Source: Myxococcales bacterium (GTDB taxonomy: Bacteria; Myxococcota_A; Polyangia; Nannocystales; Nannocystaceae). Taken from it: DNA of 64,000 nucleotides. The DNA lies in contig JACKDU010000017.1 in assembly GCA_020633335.1 (NCBI GenBank), forward strand, positions 29,713-93,712, given 5' to 3'. A model generated the notes under the pieces. It ran no database searches. It was not told the DNA's origin and worked only from the letters and a program-made list of their open reading frames with translations. Positions 33,643-41,816 of the stretch are shown here, in pieces. Each line of letters begins with the position of its first letter. Position 1 is the first letter of the stretch. The translations under genes were made by a program, and so were the position numbers.

Positions 33643-35517
33643 ATGCGCCTCCTCCCTCGCCTCGCCTCCTCCCTCTGCCTCGTCGCCCTCGCCGCCTGCA
33701 ACGGCGACGACACGACGACGACTGACGGCACGGCCACGGCGACCGCGACCGCGACCGCGACCGCGAGCACGAGCGCCGGCACCTCGACGGGGGCGACGAC
33801 GACCGGCATGACCTCGGGCGCGAGCGTGGGTGAGACCTCGGGCTCGGGGACGACGTCGACGAGCGGGGCGACGACCAGCGGGACGACGGCGATGGGCACG
33901 TCGTCGACCGGCGGGAGCTCGTCGAGCGGGTCGACCGGGGGCACGACCGGGGGCGTCTGTGAGGAGGGGACGATCGTCTGCGAGGGCGACACGGCGAAGA
34001 CCTGCGACGGGATGGGCGGCTACACCGACGAGGAGGCGTGCTCGGACGTCTGCGTCGACGGGGTCGGCTGCCTCCTCTGCGTCCCCGGCAGCACCCAGTG
34101 CGCCGGCGATCAGGTCGAGGTGTGCAACGACCAGGGCGACGCCTGGGAGCCGGGCGGGAGCTGCGACGCGCTCCAGGGGCTCGCCTGCGATCCCGACGCG
34201 GGCACCTGCGTCGGCCCCTGCGCGAGCCTCGGGCTCTCCTACGTCGGCTGCGACTACTACCCGACGGTGCTCCAGCAGCACGACTCCTACAACACCGCGC
34301 CAAAGGACGTCTTCGCGGTCGCGGTCGCCAACACCGACGTCCAGAGCGCGACCGTCACGATCACCCAGGGGGCGAACATGATCACGACGACCGACGTCGC
34401 CGCCGGCACCGTCAAGGTGATCGAGCTGCCCTGGGTCAACGCGCTGACCAAGGGGCAGGGGCCCTCGGTGAAGGTGAGCGACGGCGCCTACCGGCTCCGC
34501 GCGACCCGCCCGGTCACGGTCTACCAGTTCAACCCGCTCAACTCGACGACCACCAACGACGCCTCGCTCCTCCTGCCGGTCAACACCTGGCGCGAGGAGT
34601 ACCTGGTCGCCGCCTGGCCGCACTGGCTCAGCGCCTACCCCGGCTTCTACGCGGTCGTCGCCCGCGAGGACGGGACCACGGTGACCCTCGCCCCGTCGGC
34701 GACCGGCAAGCAGATCAAGGCGGGCGCCGGCGTCGCGGCCGACGGCACCGGCGTCGTCATGCTCGACGAGGGCGACGTCCTCCAGGTGATGTCGGCGTCG
34801 GGCGACGTGACCGGGACGATCGTCAGCGCCGACAAGCCGGTCCAGGTCTTCGGCGGCCACGAGTGCACCGATGTCCCCTTGAACATCGCCGCCTGCGATC
34901 ACCTCGAGGAGTCGATGTTCCCGATCGACACCCTCGCCAAGGAGTACATCGTCGTCCCGCCGGTCCAGATCCCCAACTCCAACCTCGACAAGGCCCAGGT
35001 AGTCCGGGTGATCGCCAGCCAGGACGCGACGACGCTGACCTTCGACCCTGACCAGCCGGTCAACAAGGTGCTCGCCAAGGCCGGCGACTACGTCGAGATG
35101 TCGATGACCACGGCCGCGTTCAAGGTCTCGGCCGACAAGAAGATCCTGGTCTCGCAGTATATGGTCGGTCAGGCCGCGAATTTCGGCTCCTCTGATCCGT
35201 CGATGCTGGTCACCGTGCCGACCGAGCAGTACCGGACCGACTATCTCTTCTTCGCGGCGACCAACTGGATCGCCTCCTATGTCGATATCATCGCCCCGGC
35301 CGGCGCGAACGTCAGCGTCGACGGGATGGCGGTCAACGCCTGGAAGCCGATCGGCGGGACCGGCTTCAACGTCGCCCACGTCCAGCTCTCCAACGCCGGC
35401 GACGGGACCCACACGGTGAGCGGCGATCAGAAGGTCGGGATCAGCGTCTACGGGGTCCAGAACTCGGGGTCGTACTGGTTCCCGGGCGGGCTCGACCTCG
35501 ACGTCGTGCCGCAGTGA
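33643..35517 (+). CDS. Lipoprotein with IgGFc-binding-like domain
   Basis: 624 aa. Signal ending LVALAAC; residues ~22-105 are a Thr/Ser/Gly/Ala linker with a (TA)n stretch encoded by GACCGC repeats. A Cys-rich connector (~105-200) contains two ETAKTCDG/VEVCND-type modules (CEGDTAKTCDGMGGYT, CAGDQVEVCNDQGDAW). Residues ~205-624 match the IgGFc-binding N-terminal-type fold: FAVAVANTDVQSATVTI, VIELPWVN, YRLRATRPVTVYQFNPLN, DASLLLPVNTWREEYLVAAWP, VQVFGGHECTDVP, DHLEESMFP, LVSQYMVGQA and KVGISVYGVQNSGSYWFPGG. These are surface binding or adhesion proteins. A GTATGAGT box lies just upstream. Confidence 0.85.
   Translation: MRLLPRLASSLCLVALAACNGDDTTTTDGTATATATATATASTSAGTSTGATTTGMTSGASVGETSGSGTTSTSGATTSGTTAMGTSSTGGSSSSGSTGGTTGGVCEEGTIVCEGDTAKTCDGMGGYTDEEACSDVCVDGVGCLLCVPGSTQCAGDQVEVCNDQGDAWEPGGSCDALQGLACDPDAGTCVGPCASLGLSYVGCDYYPTVLQQHDSYNTAPKDVFAVAVANTDVQSATVTITQGANMITTTDVAAGTVKVIELPWVNALTKGQGPSVKVSDGAYRLRATRPVTVYQFNPLNSTTTNDASLLLPVNTWREEYLVAAWPHWLSAYPGFYAVVAREDGTTVTLAPSATGKQIKAGAGVAADGTGVVMLDEGDVLQVMSASGDVTGTIVSADKPVQVFGGHECTDVPLNIAACDHLEESMFPIDTLAKEYIVVPPVQIPNSNLDKAQVVRVIASQDATTLTFDPDQPVNKVLAKAGDYVEMSMTTAAFKVSADKKILVSQYMVGQAANFGSSDPSMLVTVPTEQYRTDYLFFAATNWIASYVDIIAPAGANVSVDGMAVNAWKPIGGTGFNVAHVQLSNAGDGTHTVSGDQKVGISVYGVQNSGSYWFPGGLDLDVVPQ
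33736..33768 (+). repeat. GACCGC simple repeat coding the Thr-Ala linker
   Basis: About five copies of a 6-bp unit encode alternating Thr-Ala. Length changes remain in frame. Confidence 0.7.
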
Positions 35518-35548
35518 GCCTGACGCTGCGTCCTCGGGCCCGTCGATG

Positions 35549-35842
35549 TCACTCGGGCGGTGGTTCGAGGACGACGCCGACGCCCTGCGGCGCGCTCGCC
35601 AGGAGCTCCGGCTCGCCGACGAACTCGACGAGCGGCGGGTGCTCGCGCGCGAGAATTCGCCGAGCATCGCCTCGCAGCGGGCGGCGAATTGGTCGAGGCC
35701 GCCGCGCTCCATCGCCCCGGCGAGGCAACGTCCGTAGGCATTGAGGGCGGCCTCCCGGAGCGGCGCGACGCGGGCCGAGAGCGCGTCGCACCAGCGCTGC
35801 CGCTCTTCATAGCTCGGGAAGCCCAGGCTTCCCTGACCTACT
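35549..35842 (-). pseudogene. Frameshifted C-terminal remnant of a helical (TPR-like) protein
   Basis: On the minus strand an open frame without a start reads SLGFPSYEERQRWCDALSARV..., ...NAYGRCLAGAMERGGLDQF... and AMLGEF with high GC at third positions. A shift of one base near 35660 continues as ILAREHPPLVEFVGEPELLASAPQ and ends at a stop. Together they look like the last ~95 residues of a helical repeat protein whose N-terminal part is missing: an in-frame TGA lies just upstream, inside the neighbouring lipoprotein gene. It starts exactly at the 3' end of that gene, which suggests a recombination joint at about 35840. Confidence 0.5.
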
Positions 35843-36851
35843 GCTCAAAACAATAGAGCCGCCCGAACCCCTCGCAGGGCCCCGCGCAGCTCGCCTCGGT
35901 CCAGAGGGTCACGCTGCTGACCAGCCCCTTTGCCCCGCCGATCAGCTTGCTCGCGGAGCTCCAGCCGCTGCAGTGCTCGCCGAGGAAGTCACCGGCGGTC
36001 GACGTCGCGGTCCAGACCCCGCCGGTGTTGCAGGTGTCGGCGGCGATCGTCATCCCTTGCTCGGTGACGGTGATCGGCGCGAGGAGGGGGCTACCGTCGA
36101 CCAGATCCTTGTAGTCGAAGGCGACCGGGACCCCGTCGACCCGGACGTAGCGATCCTTCCACTGGGTGAAGCGAGTGCTCGGCGAGCCCCCCGGGGTGCT
36201 CAGCCAGGCCTTGAACTCGCCCGGGAGGCCGGCGTCCTCCGCCAGGACCTGGCACTTGGCGTCAGCGCCGTCGAGGCCGCCGTGGTCGCCGTTGAAGGCC
36301 TTGCTCGAGACGAAGACGACCCGCCACTCGCGCTCGCAGAGCGCCGAGCAGCCGTCGCCGCCCACCATATTGCCGTCGTCGCAGCCCTCGTCGCCGTCGA
36401 TCTCGCCGTTGCCGCAGGTGGGGAGCGGTCCGGTCGTCGACGTCGACGTCGACGTCGACGTCGACGTCGCGTCGCTGGTCGACGCGGGCTCGGTCGTCGA
36501 GCCCTCGCCTGAGGTCGCGTCGCTGCCGCCCGTGCTCCCCTCGCTCGCGCTGACGCCGCTCGAAGCGCTCGTCGTCGCGCTCCCGCTCGCCCCGCTCGTC
36601 GTCGAGGTCCCGCTCCCGTCCGCGCCCGTCGAGCTCGCGTCGGCCGTGCCGCTCCCCGCCGTCGCGCTCCCGCTCGCGCTCGTCCCGCTCCCGCCGCTGT
36701 CGACGAAGCAGGCGCAGAGCCCAAGCGCGAGACCAGCGATGCGCGTGGACGGGAGCTGCGGCGAGCAATCCTCGAGCTTGTCGATGTCGGTGGTCTTCAT
36801 CGCGCACTCGATCTCGGCCTTGGTCCCCTGCTCCATGCAGGTCTCGACCAT
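35838..36851 (-). CDS. Chimeric lipoprotein-like protein: foreign N-terminus, Ser/Thr linker, DUF4215-like and DUF1554-like domains
   Basis: 337 aa as an open frame. The C-terminal half is a normal surface protein: CGNGEIDGDEGCDDGN..GGDGCSALC (DUF4215-like Cys motif) followed by WRVVFVSSKAFNGDHGGLDGADAKCQ, FKAWLSTPGGSPSTRFTQ, LLAPITVTE and WTATSTAGDFLGEHC, a DUF1554/collagen-related lectin-like pattern. It is preceded by a linker coded by GTCGAC repeats. The N-terminal 28 residues (MVETCMEQGTKAEIECAM..DKLEDC) look like the C-terminal end of a different protein family, and its frame stays open upstream to a TAG at about 36902. The hydrophobic RIAGLALGLCAC segment that should be a signal peptide has no start codon of its own. 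The ORF therefore seems a fusion made by a rearrangement, and export is doubtful. Confidence 0.6.
   Translation of the reverse strand: MVETCMEQGTKAEIECAMKTTDIDKLEDCSPQLPSTRIAGLALGLCACFVDSGGSGTSASGSATAGSGTADASSTGADGSGTSTTSGASGSATTSASSGVSASEGSTGGSDATSGEGSTTEPASTSDATSTSTSTSTSTTGPLPTCGNGEIDGDEGCDDGNMVGGDGCSALCEREWRVVFVSSKAFNGDHGGLDGADAKCQVLAEDAGLPGEFKAWLSTPGGSPSTRFTQWKDRYVRVDGVPVAFDYKDLVDGSPLLAPITVTEQGMTIAADTCNTGGVWTATSTAGDFLGEHCSGWSSASKLIGGAKGLVSSVTLWTEASCAGPCEGFGRLYCFEQ
36432..36468. repeat. GTCGAC 6-bp tandem repeat in the lipoprotein linker
   Basis: Six consecutive GTCGAC-type units coding a Ser-Thr repeat on the minus strand. Each unit is palindromic, so the run can also form hairpins. Confidence 0.75.
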
Positions 36852-36961
36852 GTCGCCCCGGATCTCCTCGAGGATGTCCTCGACCAGCTTGGTCGACGCC
36901 TATCTGAACTCCGCTTCGGCCGGACATCATTCGTGGACTGTCGCCGCTGGATCTTCTCCGC

Positions 36962-37640
36962 GTGGACTTGGCGTCGGACGATCTCGATACCGTACACGAG
37001 GCAACGACGCTCGTGCCCGTCGACGAGCCGGCACTCGCTGCCGCCCGCCGCCGGATCCTACGCGGGGGAAGACTTGATCTCGCCCTGACGATGGTCGAGC
37101 GCCTCCTGTCCCTGTGCTATCAGTCGGAGACGAACGACGAGATCATGATCGCATGGTGTGGCCTCGATCGCTCGGGAGCGGCCCAGGCCCTCCGCGAGAC
37201 CACCGCAACCGATGGACGCCTTGAGTTTCGACGCGCACTAGTCATCTGGTCGCTGACCGGAGAAGATGATCTTCTCCGCCCCATCGCGCGCGAGTTCGTC
37301 GCCTCCCCCCCACTGTCAAGAACGCGACCGAGGACGGCGCGCACATCTGGTGGCCGCACACATCCGAACGCTACCGGTGTGAGAGAGCGCTCGGGGAGGT
37401 TGAGAGCTCAAGGCTGCGCCGGATCGCCATGGTGATGCTCATCGCCGTCGACGATCCTGCCGCTCCGACTTCGCTCCTCGAGTGGTGCATGGCAACACAG
37501 CGCCGGATCCACGACATCCTGCAGTGGGTATCTGGCCACCGACCAGAGTGGATTCCTCTCTTTGAAGAATGGGCTTCGACTCGTCGACCGAACTCGCGGC
37601 GAGGGCCGCGTGGCGGCTCCTCCACACTCCAGCGGCTCTG
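36962..37640 (+). pseudogene. Frameshifted gene of unknown function
   Basis: From a GTG at 36962 the frame reads DLASDDLDTVHEATTLVPVDEP, LRGGRLDLALTMVERLLSLC, GAAQALRETTATDGRLEFRRALVIW and LLRPIAREFVAS. At a run of seven C (37305-37311) the sensible frame shifts by one: PPTVKNATEDGAHIWWPH, RRIAMVMLIAVDDPAAPTSLLEWC, DILQWVSGHRPEWIPLFEE. Near 37567 it shifts again to MGFDSSTELAARAAWRLLHTPAALPLFHEERRRR. Restoring one C in the run joins the first two parts. Codon use is less GC-biased than in neighbours. I do not recognise the family. Its 3' end runs into the antisense metallopeptidase-like gene, where similarity to coding sequence stops. Confidence 0.5.
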
Positions 37641-38465
37641 CCGCTCTTCCACGAAGAGCGGCGCCGTCGCGCAGAACCGGTCACGTCGCCGGAAGAGGGG
37701 GCCGGTGACGTCTGCGCTCCCACACTCCACGTCGACGCTGATCTCGAGCGCACCGTCCACCCACTCCGTGAGCGGCAGCCCGCACTCGACGACGGCGATG
37801 CGGTTGCTCCACTCCGGGCAGGTGGGGTAGCCCTCGAAGGCGAGCATCGCGTCGTCGAGAGACTCCCCAAAGTGCTTGGCGAAGGTCGCCTCGTACTCGG
37901 CGCGCGCGGCCTCGTGGTCCGTGTCGCGCATGAACGCCGCCAGCGAGTCGAGGTCATGGCGCTCGACGAGGAAGCGGACGAAGAGGCCCATGGTGAAGTA
38001 GTGGACGTCGGTGATCTGGAAGTCGTCGAGGACCTCGGCGATCGGGGCGCGGACCTCGTCGAGGTCGATGCCGTCGTTGAACATCTCAGCGACGCCCTCG
38101 ACGAAGGGCGAAGGGCCACCCCATCCAGCGGCCAGCGTGACGGCGTGGGCGAGCTCGTGCCGATTGAGCGCCTTCGTCGAGATCACCGCGTCCTCGCGGG
38201 CGCAGCCGGCCACGTCGGGGCGCTGGCAGAACTCACCCACGCGGGACTGCTCGACGTAGACGAAGAGGACAGGCTCGGGGAGAGACACTCCGACGAGCGC
38301 GGAGAGTTGCTCGACGAACCTGTCCTGGACATGGAAGGTCCCCTCGCAGAGATCTCGATCCACGTCCGTGGCGTACTCGAGGTGGTCACCGCTCCAGATG
38401 ACCGGGGGGAAGTCGGGCCCACAGGCGACCAGGGGCAGGCCAAGGGCGAGCGCCAGGGCACGCAT
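37371..38465 (-). CDS. HELAH metallopeptidase-like lipoprotein, C-terminus replaced
   Basis: 364 aa. Signal MRALALALGLPLVAC. Residues ~25-85 include CEGTFHVQDRFVEQLSALVG. The zinc motif HELAH (residues ~105-109, RHELAHAVTLA) is followed by FVEGVAEMF, whose Glu is at the usual distance for a gluzincin, then a helical region and a Cys pair (CPEWSNRIAVVECG). Up to about DVTGPLFRRRDRFCATAPLF the sequence reads like a genuine protein. After about residue 275 it becomes Arg/Ser-rich and is antisense to the frameshifted plus-strand gene, so the original C-terminal domain appears lost at a joint near 37640. It is probably exported and lipid-anchored; activity is uncertain. Confidence 0.62.
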   Translation of the reverse strand: MRALALALGLPLVACGPDFPPVIWSGDHLEYATDVDRDLCEGTFHVQDRFVEQLSALVGVSLPEPVLFVYVEQSRVGEFCQRPDVAGCAREDAVISTKALNRHELAHAVTLAAGWGGPSPFVEGVAEMFNDGIDLDEVRAPIAEVLDDFQITDVHYFTMGLFVRFLVERHDLDSLAAFMRDTDHEAARAEYEATFAKHFGESLDDAMLAFEGYPTCPEWSNRIAVVECGLPLTEWVDGALEISVDVECGSADVTGPLFRRRDRFCATAPLFVEERQSRWSVEEPPRGPRREFGRRVEAHSSKRGIHSGRWPDTHCRMSWIRRCVAMHHSRSEVGAAGSSTAMSITMAIRRSLELSTSPSALSHR

Positions 38466-38524
38466 CGCCTTGAGTGTGCCCACCCCAGCGGCCGCGCGCC
38501 ACCCCCGGCTCGCGGGCCCGCGGG

Positions 38525-38985
38525 CTACTTGCACGCGCCCTGCAGCTCGACCAGCCGGATCTCGAGCGGCCACGAGGTCACAACGAGCTCGCCGAGCCGG
38601 AGATCCCCGTCAGCGATGGACCCCGCGAGCTCGCCGTCAGCGCTCAGGCCGACCGTGACCGTCTCGCCGAGCAACTCTCCGGCCTCGTCACCGGCGACGC
38701 GGAAGCCGGCCTCGAGCTGCACCTTCCGCGCCGGGATGTTGAATGCGGAGCCGCTCACACGCCCCTCGGCCGAGTTCAGAAGCGACGCGTGGATCTCCCC
38801 CAGGCTCCACCCGCCGAGCTGGATGTCGGCCACGCGGCCATCGCCCTCCTCGAATTTCTCGCCTTCCTCGATCCCGACGGCGTCTCCCTCTCGCTCCTCA
38901 GGCACGACCTCTCCGTCTCCATCGAGAGGCTCGGCGACGTCGAGGTCGTCTCCATCGAGAGGCTCGGCGACGCCAAGCCCGAGGG
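38525..38985 (-). pseudogene. C-terminal fragment of an unknown lipoprotein-type gene
   Basis: The minus-strand frame ending at 38525 gives a plausible protein end: DGDGEVVPEEREGDAVGIEE, RVADIQLGGWSLGEIHASLL, SGSAFNIPARKVQLEAGFRV, ETVTVGLSADGELAGSIADG and SWPLEIRLVELQGACK. No start codon or signal precedes it; at ~38985 it meets, head to head, the headless plus-strand vWA gene. Two copies of an 11-codon direct repeat (33-bp period, ~38919-38980) sit at the joint. The frame stays open further upstream, but that part is antisense to the vWA gene and to the beta-propeller gene and is a shadow. Confidence 0.45.
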
Positions 38986-39850
38986 CTGCAAGGGCAAGAT
39001 CGACTTCCTCTTCGTGATCTCCCGCGCCCACGTGATGAAGTATGGCCAGGAGAAGCTGATCGCAGCCTTCCCGCAGTTTATCGAGACGATCGAGGCGAAG
39101 TTCGCAGACTTCGACTTCCACATCATGGCGGTCGATGGCGATCCGCAGTGGGGGCTCGACACCTGCACCGACGACTGCCCCCTCCTCCAGTCCAAGGTCG
39201 GCGACGGGACATGTCCGGTCGGGGCCTGCCCCGGGTGCGAACCTCCGATTAACTTCGGGGATCCGTGCTGCAGCGTGGAGAACTACCCCTGCAATCTCCT
39301 GGATTCGGTCACGGTGTGCGACGAGACCATCGGCGCGGGCAACGTCTTCGCCGCCGGCGCCGAGGCTCCAAACAAGCCGTGCAAGATGCCCGCGCCGGAG
39401 CGCCGCTACCTCGTCAGCGGCGACCCTGGGATCCCGGAGACGTTCGCGTGCATGGCGCAGGTCGGAACCAGCGGCCACGGTGCCCTCGGCGAGGCGATGA
39501 CCCGGGCGCTCTACCCGGAGCTTAACGCGCCCGGGGGCTGCAACGCGGGCTTCCTCCGGGATGACGCGCTCCTCATGGTCACCTTCATCGGCAGCTACGA
39601 CTACGACTCCAAGGGGGACCCGGCCTCGTGGGCGGGGACCGTGCTCGGCGTGAAGGGCGACCCCGGGGCCGTCGTGTTCCTTGAGATCTTCCACCCCGAG
39701 TGTCCGCAGCCGGCCGATCGGATCTGCGAGTTCATCAAGATGTTCCCCTACCACATGGTCGGTGACTCCGACGCGGCCGACTACGCGCCGATCTTCGACG
39801 AGGCGACGGACCTCGTGGAGACGGCGTGCGCCGAGTACGTGCCAAGGTAG
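38981..39850 (+). pseudogene. N-terminally truncated vWA-like Cys-rich surface protein
   Basis: The readable protein starts at about EGCKGKIDFLFVI and runs ~289 residues: FPQFIETIEAKFADFDFHIMAVD, a disulfide-rich loop (CTDDC, CPVGACPGC, CCSVENYPC), FACMAQVGTSGHGALGEAM, GCNAGFLRDDALLMVTFI, ASWAGTVLGVKG and a C-terminal Cys helix. This is the plan of vWA-containing lipoproteins of this phylum, in which FVID.SGSM is the metal site. Here that site reads FVISRAHVM, so the MIDAS residues are gone. No signal peptide or start precedes it, although the frame stays open upstream through unrelated sequence. Probably inactive. Confidence 0.6.
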
Positions 39851-39851
39851 C

Positions 39852-40688
39852 TCAGCCGGCGATTTGGGCGATGGCTGGATAGCCGCTCTCGCCGAAGCCC
39901 CCAGCCCAGATCTCCCCGAAGGGCCCGATGACGAGGGTCTGGGCGAGGTGGACGAGGTTGGCGTCGTCGCGGGTGTACGTCCAGAGCGGCGCGACCTGCT
40001 TGATCGGTGCGTAGGCCCGCACCATGAAGGCAGCTTCGCTCCCGGATGGACCTCCCGACGCGAGGACCGCGTAGCCTGCAGGACTCCAGGCGAGCTCGCG
40101 GGCGACATGGCCCTTCGTCGGCCAGGCGCCGATGTCGGCGTGCCACACCAGCGCCTCGGTGTCGTGGACCTGAAGCATGCCCATGGGATCGCAGTCGTCG
40201 TCGCACCGGTAGCCCGCGGTGAGGACCCTGCCCTCGTCGTCGATGGCGACTGCCGTCGCGCCGCTTTGGACGCCGAGACTGCTCGATGCCACGAGCCAGG
40301 CGTCGTCCCCGGCCTGGACACCGACTCGGAGGATGAAGTGTCGGTCCCGTGTCTCGCTCTTCTTAAGGTCGTGTTGCCCGAAGACCTCCCCGACCATCAC
40401 CAACTCATCCCCGGCGAAGACGCAGTCGCGGGTTGTCTCGGCGAAGACATGCGAGAGACCGCCGGGCCTGTAGTCGAAGCGCTTGGGGGGCTCAGTGAGG
40501 TCGGGCGCGTAGATCCACGCGGCTGCGTCCTTCTCGTCGAAGTTCCCGGTCGGCGCGCTCCCACAGACCGCGACCTTCTCGCCTTCGAGCGCGAGGGCGA
40601 CGGCCTCCACGCGCCGGACTTGTCGCGGCGCCGGAGGCAGCAGTGTCGCTCGTCGTTTACGTAGAGGGTCCCCCCAGAGCTCGATCAC
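39852..40688 (-). pseudogene. Headless beta-propeller-like protein fragment
   Basis: The open frame of 278 aa ends one base after the convergent vWA stop. From about residue 28 it reads like repeated propeller blades: VEAVALALEGEKVAVCGSAP, AAAWIYAPDLT, DCVFAGDELVMVGEVFG, HFILRVGVQAGDDAWLV, TAVAIDDEGRVLTAGY, ELAWSPAGYAVLASGG and TLVIGPFGEIWAGGFGESGYPAIAQ. There is no signal peptide; the first ~27 residues are basic and look out of frame, and related coding (TDRDVFILGSGSVAT) is visible in another frame at about 40700-40740. So the 5' part is frameshifted and missing. Homologous full proteins would be surface lipoproteins. Confidence 0.5.
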
Positions 40689-40814
40689 GTCGCCACCGAG
40701 CCGGAGCCCAGGATGAAGACGTCACGGTCGGTGGTTCGCCGCTGAAGCGCTGCTGGCCGGCGCGTGAGCCCCCTCCCGGCGGCGACGATCGAGTCGCCGC
40801 CGGCTCTCGGCCCC

Positions 40815-41286
40815 CTACCCGCAGGAGATCGGGTCGATGATGTCCCCGTTGTTGGTCTCGATGCACTCGACGGTGGTCTTGCCGCCCATCCCGTCGTCGT
40901 TCCCTTCGACGTGCACCTTGCCCATCACCTCGCCCATCACGTCGCACGAGACGATCACGCACTCGCCCGCCTCGAGGTTCTGGTCGTAGGTCGCCACGCA
41001 AAGCAGCTCCTCCGGGTCCCCGCCGTAGAACGCCGTGTTCAGCCCCGCGCCGACGGTCTTGAGCCCGCGGTTACACACCTCCGCGTGGAGCGTCGTCACC
41101 GCCCCGTCGTACTCGCAGTAGGGCATCTTGAACTCCGACGTGATATCCGGAAGCACCTCGGCGCCGACGTCCCCCTGGGCGTTCTGGCGGAAGTTGTTGA
41201 GCTCCTTCACCAGGTGGTTCGGGGTCCACTCCGAGGTCTTCGGGATCGAGCCGTCGTCGTTGACGTTGGTCATTGCGTAGGCATGC
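40815..41286 (-). pseudogene. Second, truncated copy of the 3' end of the FG-GAP lipoprotein gene
   Basis: From HAYAMTNVNDDGSIPKTSEW to the stop (DIIDPISCG) this copies the last ~156 residues of the gene at 61401-63980. Roughly nine bases in ten agree, and the changes are mostly silent or conservative. Only the C-terminal domain is present. Upstream, the frame continues as unrelated sequence over the 11-bp repeats, with no signal peptide. Same orientation as the full gene, about 20.6 kb away. The preserved frame suggests either recent origin or selection by gene conversion. Confidence 0.8.
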
Positions 41287-41306
41287 CCTCCCATGGCCCC
41301 CTGCGG

Positions 41307-41361
41307 CCCCGAATTCGGGGACTTCTGGAAAATCGATCCAAAATCGATCCAAAATCGATCC
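41307..41361. repeat. 14-bp palindrome followed by three 11-bp direct repeats
   Basis: CCCCGAATTCGGGG (41307-41320) is followed by three exact copies of AAAATCGATCC (41329-41361). AT-rich direct repeats beside a palindrome at the edge of a duplicated segment could be a recombination scar or a protein-binding array. Confidence 0.7.
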
Positions 41362-41498
41362 AAATCTTGAGATCGCGCGAGCGCGCATCGGCCGCGCGGG
41401 GGCCCGTCGCTCGCCCAGATCGGGCCGGCCCTCCGGCCGCACTCGAGCCAACCGCGAGGCCCGGGCGCGACCACCGCCAGGGACCTTCATCCGTCCGG

Positions 41499-41528
41499 TT
41501 GCGCGCGCCGAGGGACAGGGCGTAGGCT
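41499..41528 (+). promoter_or_regulatory. Promoter of the antitoxin gene (TTGCGC, 18 nt, TAGGCT)
   Basis: TTGCGC at 41499-41504, an 18-nt spacer and TAGGCT at 41523-41528; the GTG start is 7 nt further on. Confidence 0.5.
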
Positions 41529-41535
41529 CACCACT

Positions 41536-41763
41536 GTGACGGACCACGCCCTGCGACTCCTTCACGAGGCGCTCACGCCAGGCGAGCGCGAGGCGCTGGT
41601 CGAGGCGCTCAGCGCGACTCTCCAGGACCAGCCCGCGACCCTGGGTCCCCACTGGGAGGCCGTCGTCCGCGACCGAATCGCGGACCTCGCAGAGGGCGGC
41701 GTCGAGACCGTCCCGTGGCAGGACGTCGAGGCGAGGCTACGCCGGACGCTCGCTCGCCGATAA
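41536..41763 (+). CDS. Addiction-module antitoxin-like protein (TIGR02574/PF09720 type)
   Basis: 75 aa from a GTG preceded by TAGGCT at 7 nt. The pattern is that of the small antitoxin component paired with RelE/ParE toxins: an N-terminal helix LLHEALTPGEREALVEALSATL, a linker with P..GPHWEAVVRDRIADLAEGG, and the diagnostic VETVPWQDVEARLR. Such antitoxins neutralise the toxin and autoregulate the operon. A toxin gene should overlap or follow the stop; only a stub is present. Confidence 0.8.
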   Translation: MTDHALRLLHEALTPGEREALVEALSATLQDQPATLGPHWEAVVRDRIADLAEGGVETVPWQDVEARLRRTLARR

Positions 41764-41812
41764 CGGCACCCATCTCCCTCGCCTTTCACCCGGACGCCGT
41801 CGACGACAGAGG
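41760..41812 (+). pseudogene. Stub of a ParE/RelE-family toxin gene
   Basis: Overlapping the antitoxin stop, the frame reads ITAPISLAFHPDAVDD, the typical first residues of ParE-like toxins (isoleucine-rich strand, then FHP.A), but begins with ATA and leaves the family pattern after about 16 residues. The toxin thus appears deleted. Confidence 0.45.
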
Positions 41813-41816
41813 CACC

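Noticed and set aside
32254..35712. Minus-strand open frame (>1100 codons) across the response regulator and IgGFc-like gene
   Set aside because: Antisense shadow of two clear genes; only its first residues belong to a real remnant, listed separately.
40815..41474. A separate intact gene at the FG-GAP copy
   Set aside because: Only the C-terminal domain is homologous; the upstream part of the frame is low-complexity or unrelated and has no signal peptide.
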